Origin: UBA11889 sp002313255
Lineage (GTDB): Bacteria > Pseudomonadota > Gammaproteobacteria > Pseudomonadales > Azotimanducaceae
DNA length: 46,802 bases
Direction of reading: 5' to 3'
Assembly (NCBI GenBank): GCA_913045265.1
Contig: CAJWQX010000024.1
Span: forward strand, 1-46,802
Below are positions 35,141 through 43,923 of this stretch, piece by piece. Below the pieces are notes generated by a model that did no database searches, had not been told where the DNA came from, and worked only from the letters and a program-made list of their open reading frames with translations. Numbering within the stretch: position 1 is the first letter of the stretch; each line of letters starts with the position of its first letter. A program made the translations under genes and the position numbers.

Positions 35141-35971
35141 ATGACGGAAGTTATCGATGAATTGATTGAACTGAGAGGGTTGCGTTTTCATTACCGGGAT
35201 TGGGCGCCGCAACCGGCCAATGCGCACGACTTGGTCTTGCTGCATGGGTACACGGGCCACTGTCGATCCTGGAACGCGTTTGCAGAGGTCATGTCAAACC
35301 AATACCGGGTGCTCGCGCTGGATCAACGTGGTCATGGAGAAACTAGTTGGGCTCCAGCTGATCGATACGGGACGTTGGAGATGGTTGCAGATCTTGAAGC
35401 GTTCGTCTCGGCTCTTCAGCTTGAGACGTTTGCGCTATTGGGATTGTCCATGGGTGGGCTGGTTGCTATCGCTTTTGCTGGTAAACAACCGGTTCAACTC
35501 GAACGCTTAGTCATCGTCGATATCGCGCCCGAGATTGCCTCGGCAGGAATTCGAAATATCCAACAGAGTGTGGCACGCAGCGACGTTTTCGATTCTCCGG
35601 AAGACGCCTTTCGAAGGGCCCGTGACGATAACGGTGTTCCACCGGAGCATCACCACTACAACCGGGTCCGAGCCTCCCTAATGAGAACGGATCAAGGAAA
35701 GTGGACTTACCGATACGACCGCGCCTTGCGTGATCCGAAGAATCAAAGGTTGCGACTTGGGGTCGAGGAGGGCTGGCATTCGGTCGCCTCGTTTAACGTC
35801 CCTACACTATTGATCCGGGGCGAGAATAGCCACTTACTATCCCGGGAAGTCGCGGATAAATTCGTGTCCATCGCCAACGATTGCAGGCTCGTGGAAGTTC
35901 CTGGTTCGGGACATCCGGTACCACTCGATAAACCCGATGGCTTTCTAGATGCGGTCCGCACCTTTCTTTAA
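35141..35971 (+). CDS. Alpha/beta-fold hydrolase
   Basis: Serine hydrolase, 276 residues. ATG 35141 has a strong GGGAGGAG ribosome-binding site about 7 bases upstream; an in-frame ATG at 35108 is less likely. VLLHGYTGHCRSW forms the oxyanion loop, LDQRGHGETSW follows, the nucleophile elbow GLSMGG puts Ser at 103, and GSGHPVPLDKP carries the catalytic His. It overlaps the start region of the lipoprotein gene. Divergent from the CMD protein. Substrate unknown. Confidence 0.87.
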   Translation: MTEVIDELIELRGLRFHYRDWAPQPANAHDLVLLHGYTGHCRSWNAFAEVMSNQYRVLALDQRGHGETSWAPADRYGTLEMVADLEAFVSALQLETFALLGLSMGGLVAIAFAGKQPVQLERLVIVDIAPEIASAGIRNIQQSVARSDVFDSPEDAFRRARDDNGVPPEHHHYNRVRASLMRTDQGKWTYRYDRALRDPKNQRLRLGVEEGWHSVASFNVPTLLIRGENSHLLSREVADKFVSIANDCRLVEVPGSGHPVPLDKPDGFLDAVRTFL

Positions 35972-36503
35972 CACGCGGGTGAAAAGATCGTTAACGGTTG
36001 CGTTCGTGCTGGCGCTTGTGACGGGGTGTGAGTCTTTGTCGCTTGCGATTCCCGTTGGATTCGATCTAACAGGAGAGTGGTTGCTCGATGCGAACGCAAG
36101 CGACTCTGCTCCGGATACGAGGGCTATTCGTCGTGCGGAAGATATGGATATCGCTCGGGGAAAACAGAAAAACGTAAATGCGTCGGCCGCTTTTGTTGTC
36201 CAGGATTTTCCGGTTGTTGCGGCTGAACGACTGGTGATTGAACAGAACGACGATTCACTGGGTATTCGTTATTCGAACGGTACCTATCGGGACGTTACTT
36301 GGGGTAGAACGCAACGGAACTTCTGGCAAATCGAAGCTGGTTGGAGCAACGGTGTGTTGGTCATCCTATCGCGACGAGACGATATCACTGGTCGTGAGGA
36401 GATGAAGCTAGAGGCCGCTGGCTCGCGGCTACGGGTGACGGTCGATGTGAAGACCGAGGGACGAGACGTGAGGTTACAACGGGTGTATGTGCGTGGGAGT
36501 TAG
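35949..36503 (+). CDS. Predicted lipoprotein of unknown function
   Basis: 184 residues from ATG 35949; GTG 35979 (VKRSLTVAFVLALVTGC) is an equally good start. The basic-hydrophobic signal ends in the lipobox LVTGC, so the protein should be exported and lipidated. The mature part has FDLTGEWLLDANASDSAPDTR, quoted to 20 residues or fewer as DLTGEWLLDANASDS, a pattern seen in secreted proteins of unknown role, then a beta-rich region. No catalytic motif was recognised. It overlaps the previous hydrolase by 23 bases with the ATG start, hinting at cotranscription. Confidence 0.75.
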   Translation: MRSAPFFNTRVKRSLTVAFVLALVTGCESLSLAIPVGFDLTGEWLLDANASDSAPDTRAIRRAEDMDIARGKQKNVNASAAFVVQDFPVVAAERLVIEQNDDSLGIRYSNGTYRDVTWGRTQRNFWQIEAGWSNGVLVILSRRDDITGREEMKLEAAGSRLRVTVDVKTEGRDVRLQRVYVRGS

Positions 36504-36578
36504 TGGGCCCTCAAGCATTGATGCGTTCGATACGGCCTTACGGCATGCGCTAACCGAATGTCAAAACTTTGGTGGGCG

Positions 36579-37766
36579 TTAGCGAATGATCCGGAGTCGA
36601 CGCAGATCATCCAGTTCTTCGCTCGTAAGCGCCAAGAGATCCCGTAAAACCTCTCGCGTATCGGCGCCAAGTTGAGGCGGTGGTTTCGGTGGCGACAATT
36701 CGTGGTAATCGAACTTGAAGGGACTGCCTAGAATCTCTTGAATTCGATCACCCTGATCGATGGTCCAGAGCATGTTTCGTTCACGGGTCTCATCGGCCCT
36801 GAGTGCATTATCGAGGGAACGGACCTTGCCGGCTGGAAGGTGTCGTAGACGTTCCAACCAGAAATCAGCGGGTTCGTTCTTGAGCGCGCCCTCGATGATT
36901 TCTTTCAGTTCGTCGCGATGTAAACGTCGATCGGCAGGTGTCTTGAAACGATCATCGATGGCGAGGTCTGGTCGTTCAATAACGTCTTCACAAAAACGTC
37001 GGAACAACCGGTCGCTTCCAACGGCCATGTAAAGCGGTTCAGTTTTGGTTTGAAACAGATCGACGGGCGTTGCTTGCATGTGACTGTTGCCGGTTTTCGG
37101 AGGTAGATCGCCCGACGTTAGGTAGCCGAGCGCCGCGTTGTTCAAGGCTCCAATGGCGGTGTCGTAGAGCGCGAGGTCGATGAAATCGCCTCGGCCGTGC
37201 GACGTGCGAGCGTATAGTGCTACCGATATTGCCGAAAGCGCATGAACGGCGGTCAGGGTATCGATAATTGATAGAGGATGGCGCAAAGGGGGCCCGTTCT
37301 CGAACCCCGTCATCGCCATCATGCCCGACTCAGCTTGCAGGACCGGATCTAGCCCGGGCCGGTCCGACATTGACCCCGATGCTCCATAAGCACTAATCGA
37401 AACATAGATCAGCGCTGGATTTTCGGATCGGAGGATCGATTCGTTGAGGCCGAATTTCGTCATGACGCCGGGTCGAAAGTTTTCGACGAGAACGTCACAA
37501 TGTTTGGCGAGGTCGCGAGCGAGCGATTGGCCCCGATTCGTTTTAAGGTCGATGGCCACACTCTTTTTGCTTCGGTTAAACGCCGTGAAAAAAGAGCTTA
37601 TGCCTGGCTGGCCGGTTGAGTCCAAGCCCCGCACCTCGTCTCCTGTAATCGGATTTTCAATCTTAATGACCTCCGCGCCAAGATCGGCGAGATGTTGCGT
37701 AGCGAGGGGACCTGCAATGATGCGGGAAAAATCAAGGACACGAATTCCAGAGAGCGGTATCGACAC
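36579..37766 (-). CDS. Family III (CaiB/BaiF-type) CoA transferase, second copy
   Basis: 395 residues. Begins with the family pattern IRVLDFSRIIAGPLATQHLA and GAEVIKIENP, then NRSKKSVAIDLKTNRG. The catalytic Asp lies in GDFIDLALYDTAIGAL. It is clearly a paralogue family member of the CoA transferase at 28027-29241 but only moderately similar, so it is not a recent duplicate. It is convergent with the lipoprotein gene and divergent, across a 240-base gap, from the second PhyH protein. Substrates unknown. Confidence 0.9.
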   Translation of the reverse strand: MSIPLSGIRVLDFSRIIAGPLATQHLADLGAEVIKIENPITGDEVRGLDSTGQPGISSFFTAFNRSKKSVAIDLKTNRGQSLARDLAKHCDVLVENFRPGVMTKFGLNESILRSENPALIYVSISAYGASGSMSDRPGLDPVLQAESGMMAMTGFENGPPLRHPLSIIDTLTAVHALSAISVALYARTSHGRGDFIDLALYDTAIGALNNAALGYLTSGDLPPKTGNSHMQATPVDLFQTKTEPLYMAVGSDRLFRRFCEDVIERPDLAIDDRFKTPADRRLHRDELKEIIEGALKNEPADFWLERLRHLPAGKVRSLDNALRADETRERNMLWTIDQGDRIQEILGSPFKFDYHELSPPKPPPQLGADTREVLRDLLALTSEELDDLRRLRIIR

Positions 37767-37825
37767 AATTAACCCATTCAGCGAACCTTTAGTCAGTGTA
37801 GCGCGGTTTTGAGGCGAGTCGACGC

Positions 37826-37867
37826 GGCGACATTAGTTGTCGGGTTAATTACCTCGCCAATGTCGTC
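37826..37867. repeat. Imperfect inverted repeat upstream of the second PhyH gene
   Basis: Arms GGCGACATT (37826-37834) and AATGTCGTC (37859-37867) pair over 9 bases with one G-T, separated by 24 bases. A second short pair, GGCGAG (37813-37818) and CTCGCC (37853-37858), lies nearby. It sits in the 240-base gap between divergent CoA transferase and PhyH genes and could be an operator or structured leader. It could also be chance. Confidence 0.3.
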
Positions 37868-38006
37868 AACGCATGGTTACCGCGGAGTCCGAGTTGCGAG
37901 ACGTACGAGGGGATTGTTTTTCGAAATCAGCGATACTTAGTACGACTGGAGGACGAAAACTAAGGGTCGGCACGCCCTGAATAACGACACGAACAGGAGG
38001 CGCAAC

Positions 38007-38861
38007 ATGCTGAAACGGGTACGGCCGGGTGGCTATTTGGTGGTTCGAGAAGATCCGGTGCCGAAAGCCGCGGTTCAATTAGAGCGAGATGGTTACGCGA
38101 TTATTCGAAGCGTGTTTACGGCGGATGAGATTGCTGTTGCCAAAGCCGAGATCGAGTCGGTCTATGAGCAACTACCGCCGGACGGTCGAGGGGGGAATAA
38201 ACGGGGCGGTATCGAAGACGACTTTCGCTACGAAATGTTCAATCGTAGCGGACTGTGTCAACAACTCGTCGGGCGAAGAGAAATCCTCGATGTCATTGAC
38301 CCGTTACTTGGGGAAGACGCCCACATCATCGCCAATACGTGTTGGAGAAATCCTGCCCAGACCGAACATCGTCACGGCGGTGGCGCATGGCACATTGATG
38401 CCGGGCCACATATTCCACTGGGTCCCGACCAAAGTTGGCCTGAACACATTCCACATCCGGTGTTTGCCATCGGAGTGCATATCTTTTTGATGGATTGTCC
38501 CCTGGCCTGCGGTCCCACGGGGGTTATTCCGGGTAGTCACCACTCGGGTCTGTTCCCACCGGTCGAACGTTTACACGATGTAGACCTCGAATGGCGGGGA
38601 GAAGGGGTAACCGCCTTAACCGCGTTTACAGGTGACGTTGCGTTATTCGTTTCAGACGTATGGCACCGACGACTGCCGACGTCCGACGAGGATAAAGGTC
38701 GGTTTTTCTTACAAATACACTACGCTAGACGCGATATCGCGCAGCGAATCAAACCGACCTCACTCGTAAACCACCTACAGCCGGAATCTATCGAACGGAT
38801 CACGTCGGATCGCGAACGTCGCCTCCTAGGATTGCACCATATGGGGTTCTACGATGGTTGA
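38007..38861 (+). CDS. Phytanoyl-CoA dioxygenase (PhyH) family protein
   Basis: Fe(II)/2-oxoglutarate-dependent oxygenase. 284 residues, preceded by a strong AGGAGG ribosome-binding site 9 bases upstream. The facial triad is visible: HID in WHIDAGPHIP, and a distal His in VSDVWHRRLP, with GRFFLQIHYARR supplying the 2-oxoglutarate Arg. IPGSHHSGLFPP is the family strand. PhyH enzymes hydroxylate acyl-CoAs or many small molecules; the substrate is not predictable. It probably leads the transcript with the glutathione transferase and crotonase downstream, though 140 bases separate them. Confidence 0.88.
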   Translation: MLKRVRPGGYLVVREDPVPKAAVQLERDGYAIIRSVFTADEIAVAKAEIESVYEQLPPDGRGGNKRGGIEDDFRYEMFNRSGLCQQLVGRREILDVIDPLLGEDAHIIANTCWRNPAQTEHRHGGGAWHIDAGPHIPLGPDQSWPEHIPHPVFAIGVHIFLMDCPLACGPTGVIPGSHHSGLFPPVERLHDVDLEWRGEGVTALTAFTGDVALFVSDVWHRRLPTSDEDKGRFFLQIHYARRDIAQRIKPTSLVNHLQPESIERITSDRERRLLGLHHMGFYDG

Positions 38862-39001
38862 GTCCATTTTTTCAGTGCAGCGAGCACGTATATGGAGTCT
38901 GAATATCGGTTAAGCGCGATCGGAATTCTAAAACTTGACCGCCGGGCTCGTCGGTTTCGATTTGGTCGGTTAAAGTGAAGCAACCCAGTGGATCAACGGG
39001 A

Positions 39002-39772
39002 ATGCAGATGATTGACTTACATTACTGGCCAACGCCGAACGGCTGGAAAGCCACAATCATGCTTGAAGAATGCGGAATGGACTACAACATCGTGCCGGTC
39101 GATATTGGAGGTGGTGGTCAGTTCAGTCCGGAGTTCTTGCGGATTAGCCCTAATAATCGGATGCCAGCTATCGTTGATCGCGAACCGGCGGACGGTGGTG
39201 ATCCCGTGACGATATTCGAATCGGGTGCAATTCTTGAGTATCTAGCCGACAAGAGCGGCATGTTTCTTCCGTCTACCCCGCGCGAAAGAGCGAGGGTGAT
39301 GCAGTGGGTCCACTGGCAAATGGCGAATCTGGGTCCCATGATGGGTAATGCCAACCACTTCAAGAACTATGGCCGTAACATTGCCGACGATCCAAAGCAG
39401 CTTGAGTATGGGATTAAACGTTTCGTCGGCGAGGTAGATCGATTATCGGGTGTCATGGACGCGCAACTCTCGGTTAACGACTATCTGGCAGGACCCGAGT
39501 ACACCATTGCCGACATTATTACGTGGCCTTGGGCCATGTTGATCGGACGCATGATCGACGAAACGATGTGGGAAACGTTCCCGCATCTGAAACGATGGGT
39601 GGATACTGTTCGTGAACGCCCGGCCGTCGAGACCGGCTATCGCGTGGGTCGCGATTTAGGTAGACGTGAATTGTCGGAAGAAGAAGAGAAACAACGCCGC
39701 GAACTACTCTTCAATCAGACCAACGAGAAAGTCCGTCATGCGCGTGAAGAAGCTGCGAAGGCAGCCTCATGA
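39002..39772 (+). CDS. Glutathione S-transferase family protein (YfcG/Nu-like)
   Basis: Glutathione-dependent enzyme, perhaps a disulfide reductase or a transferase in catabolism. About 256 residues from ATG 39002; an in-frame GTG at 38975 is less likely. The thioredoxin-like N-domain reads IDLHYWPTPNGWKATIMLEE, with ISPNNRMPAIVD (the cis-Pro strand) and FESGAILEYLADKSG. The all-helical C-domain contains YTIADIITWPWAML. Similar to E. coli YfcG/YghU. Overlaps the next gene by ATGA. The substrate is unknown. Confidence 0.88.
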   Translation: MQMIDLHYWPTPNGWKATIMLEECGMDYNIVPVDIGGGGQFSPEFLRISPNNRMPAIVDREPADGGDPVTIFESGAILEYLADKSGMFLPSTPRERARVMQWVHWQMANLGPMMGNANHFKNYGRNIADDPKQLEYGIKRFVGEVDRLSGVMDAQLSVNDYLAGPEYTIADIITWPWAMLIGRMIDETMWETFPHLKRWVDTVRERPAVETGYRVGRDLGRRELSEEEEKQRRELLFNQTNEKVRHAREEAAKAAS

Positions 39773-40518
39773 CGGAAGCTCCGATCCAGCTCGAGCGCGA
39801 GGGCGATGTTTTTATTGTGTCGATGACGGCCGACGAAAACCGATGGAATACGACGTTCGTTCGCGCCTTTAACGCAGCGCTCGATGAGATTGAGTTGTCT
39901 ACGGATCCAGTCGCTATGATCACTGCTTCCGTGGATGAAAAGTTTTTTTCGAATGGATTAGATCTCGAATGGATGGCGGCACAGGGCGAACATCCTGGCG
40001 GAGATCGGGACGCCTTTGGTAGTGAATACATGGCACTCTGTGCCCGCCTGATAACCTTTCCCGTCCCCACCGTGGCAGCCGTGAATGGTCATGCCTTTGG
40101 CGCCGGTTTCATGATCGCGCTGTGCCATGACTTGCGGATCATGCGAGAAGATAGAGGCTACTTATGCGCTAACGAAGTCGAAATCGGCATGACGATACCG
40201 GAGCCTGAGTTGGCACTTTTTCGACACAAGATTCCGATGGGTGCCTTTCATGAAACGGTTGTACTTGCACGTCGCTGGACGGGCCCGGCAGCCAAGGACG
40301 CGGGCTTCGTGCACGCCACCACGAGCTTGGAGAACGTGCGCCCGGTCGCGTTGCAGACCGCTGAAAGGCAACTTGGTGTGGCGAAAAATCGCGAAGTATT
40401 GGGGTGGATGAAGGAACGTTTATACGGTGAACGCGCTGCCATCAACGAATCCCATGGCGCCGCCCATATGCTTCGAAACCCGGCTGAATTTTCGAGGGTC
40501 CGGCGTACGGAGCGATAG
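39769..40518 (+). CDS. Enoyl-CoA hydratase/isomerase family, delta3-delta2-enoyl-CoA isomerase-like
   Basis: Crotonase-fold protein, 249 residues. The oxyanion hole motifs are FFSNGLDLEWMA and NGHAFGAGFMIALCHDLR. CANEVEIGMTIPEPEL carries the isomerase-type Glu (as in plant and mitochondrial ECI) whereas the first hydratase Glu is not present, so I favour isomerase over hydratase. It is translationally coupled to the glutathione transferase. Substrate and direction unknown. Confidence 0.83.
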   Translation: MTEAPIQLEREGDVFIVSMTADENRWNTTFVRAFNAALDEIELSTDPVAMITASVDEKFFSNGLDLEWMAAQGEHPGGDRDAFGSEYMALCARLITFPVPTVAAVNGHAFGAGFMIALCHDLRIMREDRGYLCANEVEIGMTIPEPELALFRHKIPMGAFHETVVLARRWTGPAAKDAGFVHATTSLENVRPVALQTAERQLGVAKNREVLGWMKERLYGERAAINESHGAAHMLRNPAEFSRVRRTER

Positions 40519-40551
40519 TAGAGATTTCGCGACGGGACTCGCTTCTTTTTG

Positions 40552-40745
40552 ATGCCTGAAGAGTATCGGCAACAAACGTTTGTAGCTCCGTCCGGTGCGA
40601 CGGAAATTCTGTTGGTGCGACACGGTAACTCGAGGGTGGCAACGGACGAACGCTCGTCCCCTTTTGTTGAATGGTCATGGAGATCCAGAACTCCAAGCCG
40701 TGGGACGTGAGCTGGCCGATGCTGTCGGTCTCGCGCGACATGAAA
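40552..40745 (+). pseudogene. Truncated, frameshifted histidine phosphatase remnant
   Basis: The frame from ATG 40552 reads MPEEYRQQTFVAPSGATEIL and then LVRHGNS, the histidine phosphatase RHG motif with its catalytic His (40618-40626). The expected next segment, which in intact proteins resembles DGPLLNGHGDPELQAVGRELA, instead occurs in the next frame (NGHGDPELQAVGRELADAV), so a slip lies near 40650-40670. The original frame stops at TGA 40708-40710. The rest of the roughly 200-residue domain is missing, and the remnant ends against the convergent SDR gene. Confidence 0.7.
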
Positions 40746-40778
40746 AGGGGGGTTTTCACATGCTGATGTACGAGTTAT

Positions 40779-41570
40779 TTAGCCGATCGTTGTTGCCCCA
40801 CCGTCACAGGGAAGGGTAACCCCGGTCAGGTAGGATCCAGCCCTCGATGAGAGAAATATCGTAAGACCGGACGCGTCCTCCATAGATCCCCAGCGCTTCA
40901 TCGGGAAACTTTCTCGGACTTGGATTTCCATTTCTTCCGTCGCATAAAGTGGTGCGGTCATTTTTGATTTGAAGGGTCCCGGGGCGATCGCATTGACGTT
41001 GATATGGTCGTCCATGAGATCTCGCGCCATTTGTGCCGTCAATTGACCTAAGCCGGCTTTGGCTGCGACGTATGAATAGTTTCGTAGTCCACCTGGTTTT
41101 AGTCCGTTAACAGAGGTGATGTTGATGATGGAGCTTCGCTGATCGGGCGTCGCGGCGGCGCGAAGTTGCGGCAATAACGCTTGGGTGAGAAAGAACGGGC
41201 TCTTAACATCCAAATCCATGACTCGATCCCAGGCTTTTTCGGTGAATTCGTCGATATCTAAGCTCCACGTTAACCCGGCGTTGTTGACCAGGACGTGAAG
41301 TTTGTCTTCCGATGCTTGGAGTATCCCGGCAAGTTCCTTACAGCCTGCGATAGTTGAAATATCGCAGGGGATCGCGATGCAAGCACCGAGTTTTGAGAGT
41401 TGCGTCTCGGCCTCTCGGCAAGCGTCTTCCTTGCGCGACGAGACATAGACCCGAGCACCGCAGCGAACCAAGCCCTCAGCAATCATCAAGCCGATGCCCC
41501 GGGTACCGCCGGTGACTAGGACGACCTTGTCTCGCACCCCAAAGAGATGTTCATAAAATTTTGTACTCAT
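40779..41570 (-). CDS. Short-chain dehydrogenase/reductase (SDR)
   Basis: NAD(P)-dependent oxidoreductase of the classical SDR type. 263 residues from ATG 41570; an upstream in-frame start at 41606 would add 12. The cofactor motif is TGGTRGIG (20-27), NNAG at 96-99, and the catalytic Ser153, Tyr167 and Lys171 (SYVAAK). LPCDGGATTIG closes the Rossmann domain, as in FabG-like enzymes. It resembles rhamnolipid/3-oxoacyl reductases. It is convergent with the histidine phosphatase remnant and divergent from the Rieske gene. Substrate unknown. Confidence 0.88.
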   Translation of the reverse strand: MSTKFYEHLFGVRDKVVLVTGGTRGIGLMIAEGLVRCGARVYVSSRKEDACREAETQLSKLGACIAIPCDISTIAGCKELAGILQASEDKLHVLVNNAGLTWSLDIDEFTEKAWDRVMDLDVKSPFFLTQALLPQLRAAATPDQRSSIINITSVNGLKPGGLRNYSYVAAKAGLGQLTAQMARDLMDDHINVNAIAPGPFKSKMTAPLYATEEMEIQVRESFPMKRWGSMEDASGLTIFLSSRAGSYLTGVTLPCDGGATTIG

Positions 41571-41637
41571 AGCGGGTAGCGTACAACGTTGCGATTTCGC
41601 TAGCATGTTTCTAGTAACCGTGATCGGAGAAAGTCCT

Positions 41638-42816
41638 GTGCGCCACGAAGTTCAGGTAGAAATCTTGCGCGAACTGATGGGTCAACTTGATGCCGGCGTT
41701 AATGCTGACGCAGGCGGCATCCGCATGTGTCCGACAGATACCTACACAAGCCAGGACTTGTTAACGCGCGAATGGGATACCTTTTTCTTGGGTCATCCTC
41801 AGGTGATTGGCTTGAGTGGGGATCTACCGGAGTCCAATTCGTTTATTACGTCTGAAGACGTGGGTGTGCCCGTTCTGGGTACGCGGGATCCATCCGGGAA
41901 ATTTCGAGCATTTCTGAATTCTTGCCGACATCGAGGTTCTATGGTTGTGCACGAACGAAGGGGCTCGAGTGCCAAGTTTTCGTGTATGTTTCATGGTTGG
42001 ACCTACGACTCTGCTGGTTCGCTAGTTGGCGTCCCGATGCGGGAGCATTTCGGTGAATTCGATTCATCGTGTCGCGGGCTCATTGAACTGCCGGCGATGG
42101 AAAAACACGGATTTTTGTGGGTTAGTATGAACCCGGACGTGTCCATTAACGCCGATAGTTTATTCGATGGGTTAGAAGACGATCTGACTCACTGGGGTTG
42201 GGATCAGTACGCGTTCATTGGCGAACAAAGCTTCGATATGAGACTCAACTGGAAATTGGCGACCGATACTTTCGGTGAGACCTACCATTTCAAGCGGTTG
42301 CATCGGAACACTCTAGCGAACAGCTTTCATGGAGATGTGCTTTCGTATCGTTCGTACGAGCGTAATCACCGGATGGTGCTGTGCCTGAAATCCATCGATC
42401 AGTTACGCGGTCAAGCGGAAGCCAACTGGCACATCCATCAAGGTGGGTTCCCCGTTTATTTTCTATATCCAAACGTCGTGATTAACGTGAGCAATCGCCG
42501 CATTGTCGTGGTCCGGGTATATCCTGACCCCAAAGATCCCGGCCGCTCGATCTCGCGGGTTGGCTATTACGGCGATCCAGAAACGATCTCCGACAACCCC
42601 GAGGTAGGTGAATCCTTTGGCGACGGATTTTCTGCCGTGGTTGAAAAGGAAGATTATGCTCTCGCCGTAACAGCGCAACGAGCTGCGGAGTCGGGAGTAC
42701 AGGACTACGTCATATTTGGCCGCAACGAGCCGCCTTTGCATCACTATCACAATACGTTCCGTAAAGCGCTAGGTATGGACGAGCTGCCTTTATATACGGA
42801 TGCGCCGACGTCATGA
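41638..42816 (+). CDS. Rieske-type aromatic ring-hydroxylating oxygenase, alpha subunit
   Basis: Non-haem iron oxygenase. About 392 residues from GTG 41638, chosen for a GGAGAAAG site about 8 bases upstream; ATG 41605 would add 11 residues. The Rieske [2Fe-2S] ligands are in NSCRHRGS (Cys96, His98) and CMFHGW (Cys116, His119). The mononuclear iron site is in DTFGETYHFKRLH (Asp210, His217, His222), with YALAVTAQRA and further residues downstream. No ferredoxin, reductase or beta-subunit gene is adjacent, so the electron-transfer partner is elsewhere. It is convergent with the esterase. Substrate unknown. Confidence 0.9.
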   Translation: MRHEVQVEILRELMGQLDAGVNADAGGIRMCPTDTYTSQDLLTREWDTFFLGHPQVIGLSGDLPESNSFITSEDVGVPVLGTRDPSGKFRAFLNSCRHRGSMVVHERRGSSAKFSCMFHGWTYDSAGSLVGVPMREHFGEFDSSCRGLIELPAMEKHGFLWVSMNPDVSINADSLFDGLEDDLTHWGWDQYAFIGEQSFDMRLNWKLATDTFGETYHFKRLHRNTLANSFHGDVLSYRSYERNHRMVLCLKSIDQLRGQAEANWHIHQGGFPVYFLYPNVVINVSNRRIVVVRVYPDPKDPGRSISRVGYYGDPETISDNPEVGESFGDGFSAVVEKEDYALAVTAQRAAESGVQDYVIFGRNEPPLHHYHNTFRKALGMDELPLYTDAPTS

Positions 42817-42821
42817 CGTCG
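42806..42821. repeat. 16-base perfect palindrome across two convergent stop codons
   Basis: CGACGTCATGACGTCG at 42806-42821 is identical to its reverse complement. It contains the last codons and stop of the Rieske gene (TGA 42814-42816) and, on the other strand, those of the esterase (TGA 42813-42811). It has no loop, so it is a poor intrinsic terminator. It could be chance from both proteins ending in -TS*, or a binding site. Confidence 0.6.
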
Positions 42822-43908
42822 TTTGGCTGCTGGTTACGCGTAGTTTGATATTCTTCGACTTGCGGATGTCGATCGCAGTTTCGTAACGGACAGCGTCTTC
42901 GAGCGTGTAGACTCCAGTCGCCACATGAGGGTGCTGTTCACTGATGTGGTGAACGATGACGCGGTGACTGCCCTCCGTTGGACCGTGATGCGCATCGATC
43001 GAGAATGCGCCGTTCTCGGCCCGGCCGAATTTGACTCGCGCGGTGGGTGCGGATGGATCATTGGGTACGAAGGTTACCCATGCCATTCCGGGCACGGAAC
43101 CGTCGATGGCGAGCGTTCCTCGCACCGCGACCCTTGGTTTCTCCGAGAGAAAACCGGATCGACGGAGCCAGCTCCGCATCGCGTTAAACCATTCACTCAC
43201 CTCTGGGTCACCGATTGCGAGACCCACCCCGTGTTCACCGTAACCATAGATGTGAAGCTCGCATTGGGCGCCAGCATTCAGCATGGCCTCATAAAAGAGA
43301 ACCGATTGTGCCGGTGAGACAATCCGGTCCTCGTGGGTGTGTACCAAAAACGTTGGCGGCGTATTGGCGCTGACGTTTGTGTCGGCAGCCGTGTACTCGT
43401 CGGCTTTACGACCGCGTTTGATGCCATTGGTGACGGCATAAACTGGAACCAAGAAGTCAGGCCGACATGATTCACAATCGATGCTATCGGTGGCTTCCCG
43501 ATCGCGTTCGTCAACATGGGTGCCGACCGAAACAGCGAGGTGCCCACCCGCCGAAAATCCAAGAATACCGATGCGTTTTATAGCCCACTTTTCAGCGTAG
43601 TGACGCACGAATCGGACTGCTCGCAGTCCGTCGAGTAGCGAAATGTCGGTTCCGTAACGTGTGCCTACGCGGTACCTGAGTACAAACGCAGTAATCCCGA
43701 TCCGGTTCAATGCTCGGGCGACTTGCAAGCCTTCATGATCGGATGCAAGTATTCGGTAACCGCCGCCTGGACAAACGATGATGCCGCATCCGCTACCTGC
43801 TTCGGCCACGTGACAAGATAGAGCTGGGGTATCGAGGACGGCCTCGCCGAGCGCGCCCGGCGCACCGTCGGGCCACAGAATCTCTTCTACCACCTCAGTA
43901 TGTCCCAA
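42811..43908 (-). CDS. Alpha/beta-fold esterase with C-terminal accessory domain
   Basis: 365 residues in two parts. Residues 1-250 are a BD-FAE/acetylxylan esterase-like hydrolase: oxyanion loop PGGGY (47-51), nucleophile elbow GFSAGG (Ser119), probable Asp194 in THEDRI and His226 in YGEHGVGL. Residues about 257-360 form a separate domain starting RVAVRGTLAIDGSVPG and VTFVPND, like the beta-sandwich repeats often called carboxypeptidase-regulatory-like. This arrangement is common in planctomycete and other marine secreted hydrolases. No signal peptide is seen here. The domain role and substrate are unknown. Confidence 0.83.
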   Translation of the reverse strand: MGHTEVVEEILWPDGAPGALGEAVLDTPALSCHVAEAGSGCGIIVCPGGGYRILASDHEGLQVARALNRIGITAFVLRYRVGTRYGTDISLLDGLRAVRFVRHYAEKWAIKRIGILGFSAGGHLAVSVGTHVDERDREATDSIDCESCRPDFLVPVYAVTNGIKRGRKADEYTAADTNVSANTPPTFLVHTHEDRIVSPAQSVLFYEAMLNAGAQCELHIYGYGEHGVGLAIGDPEVSEWFNAMRSWLRRSGFLSEKPRVAVRGTLAIDGSVPGMAWVTFVPNDPSAPTARVKFGRAENGAFSIDAHHGPTEGSHRVIVHHISEQHPHVATGVYTLEDAVRYETAIDIRKSKNIKLRVTSSQTTS

Positions 43909-43923
43909 AGCGATATATAGTGT

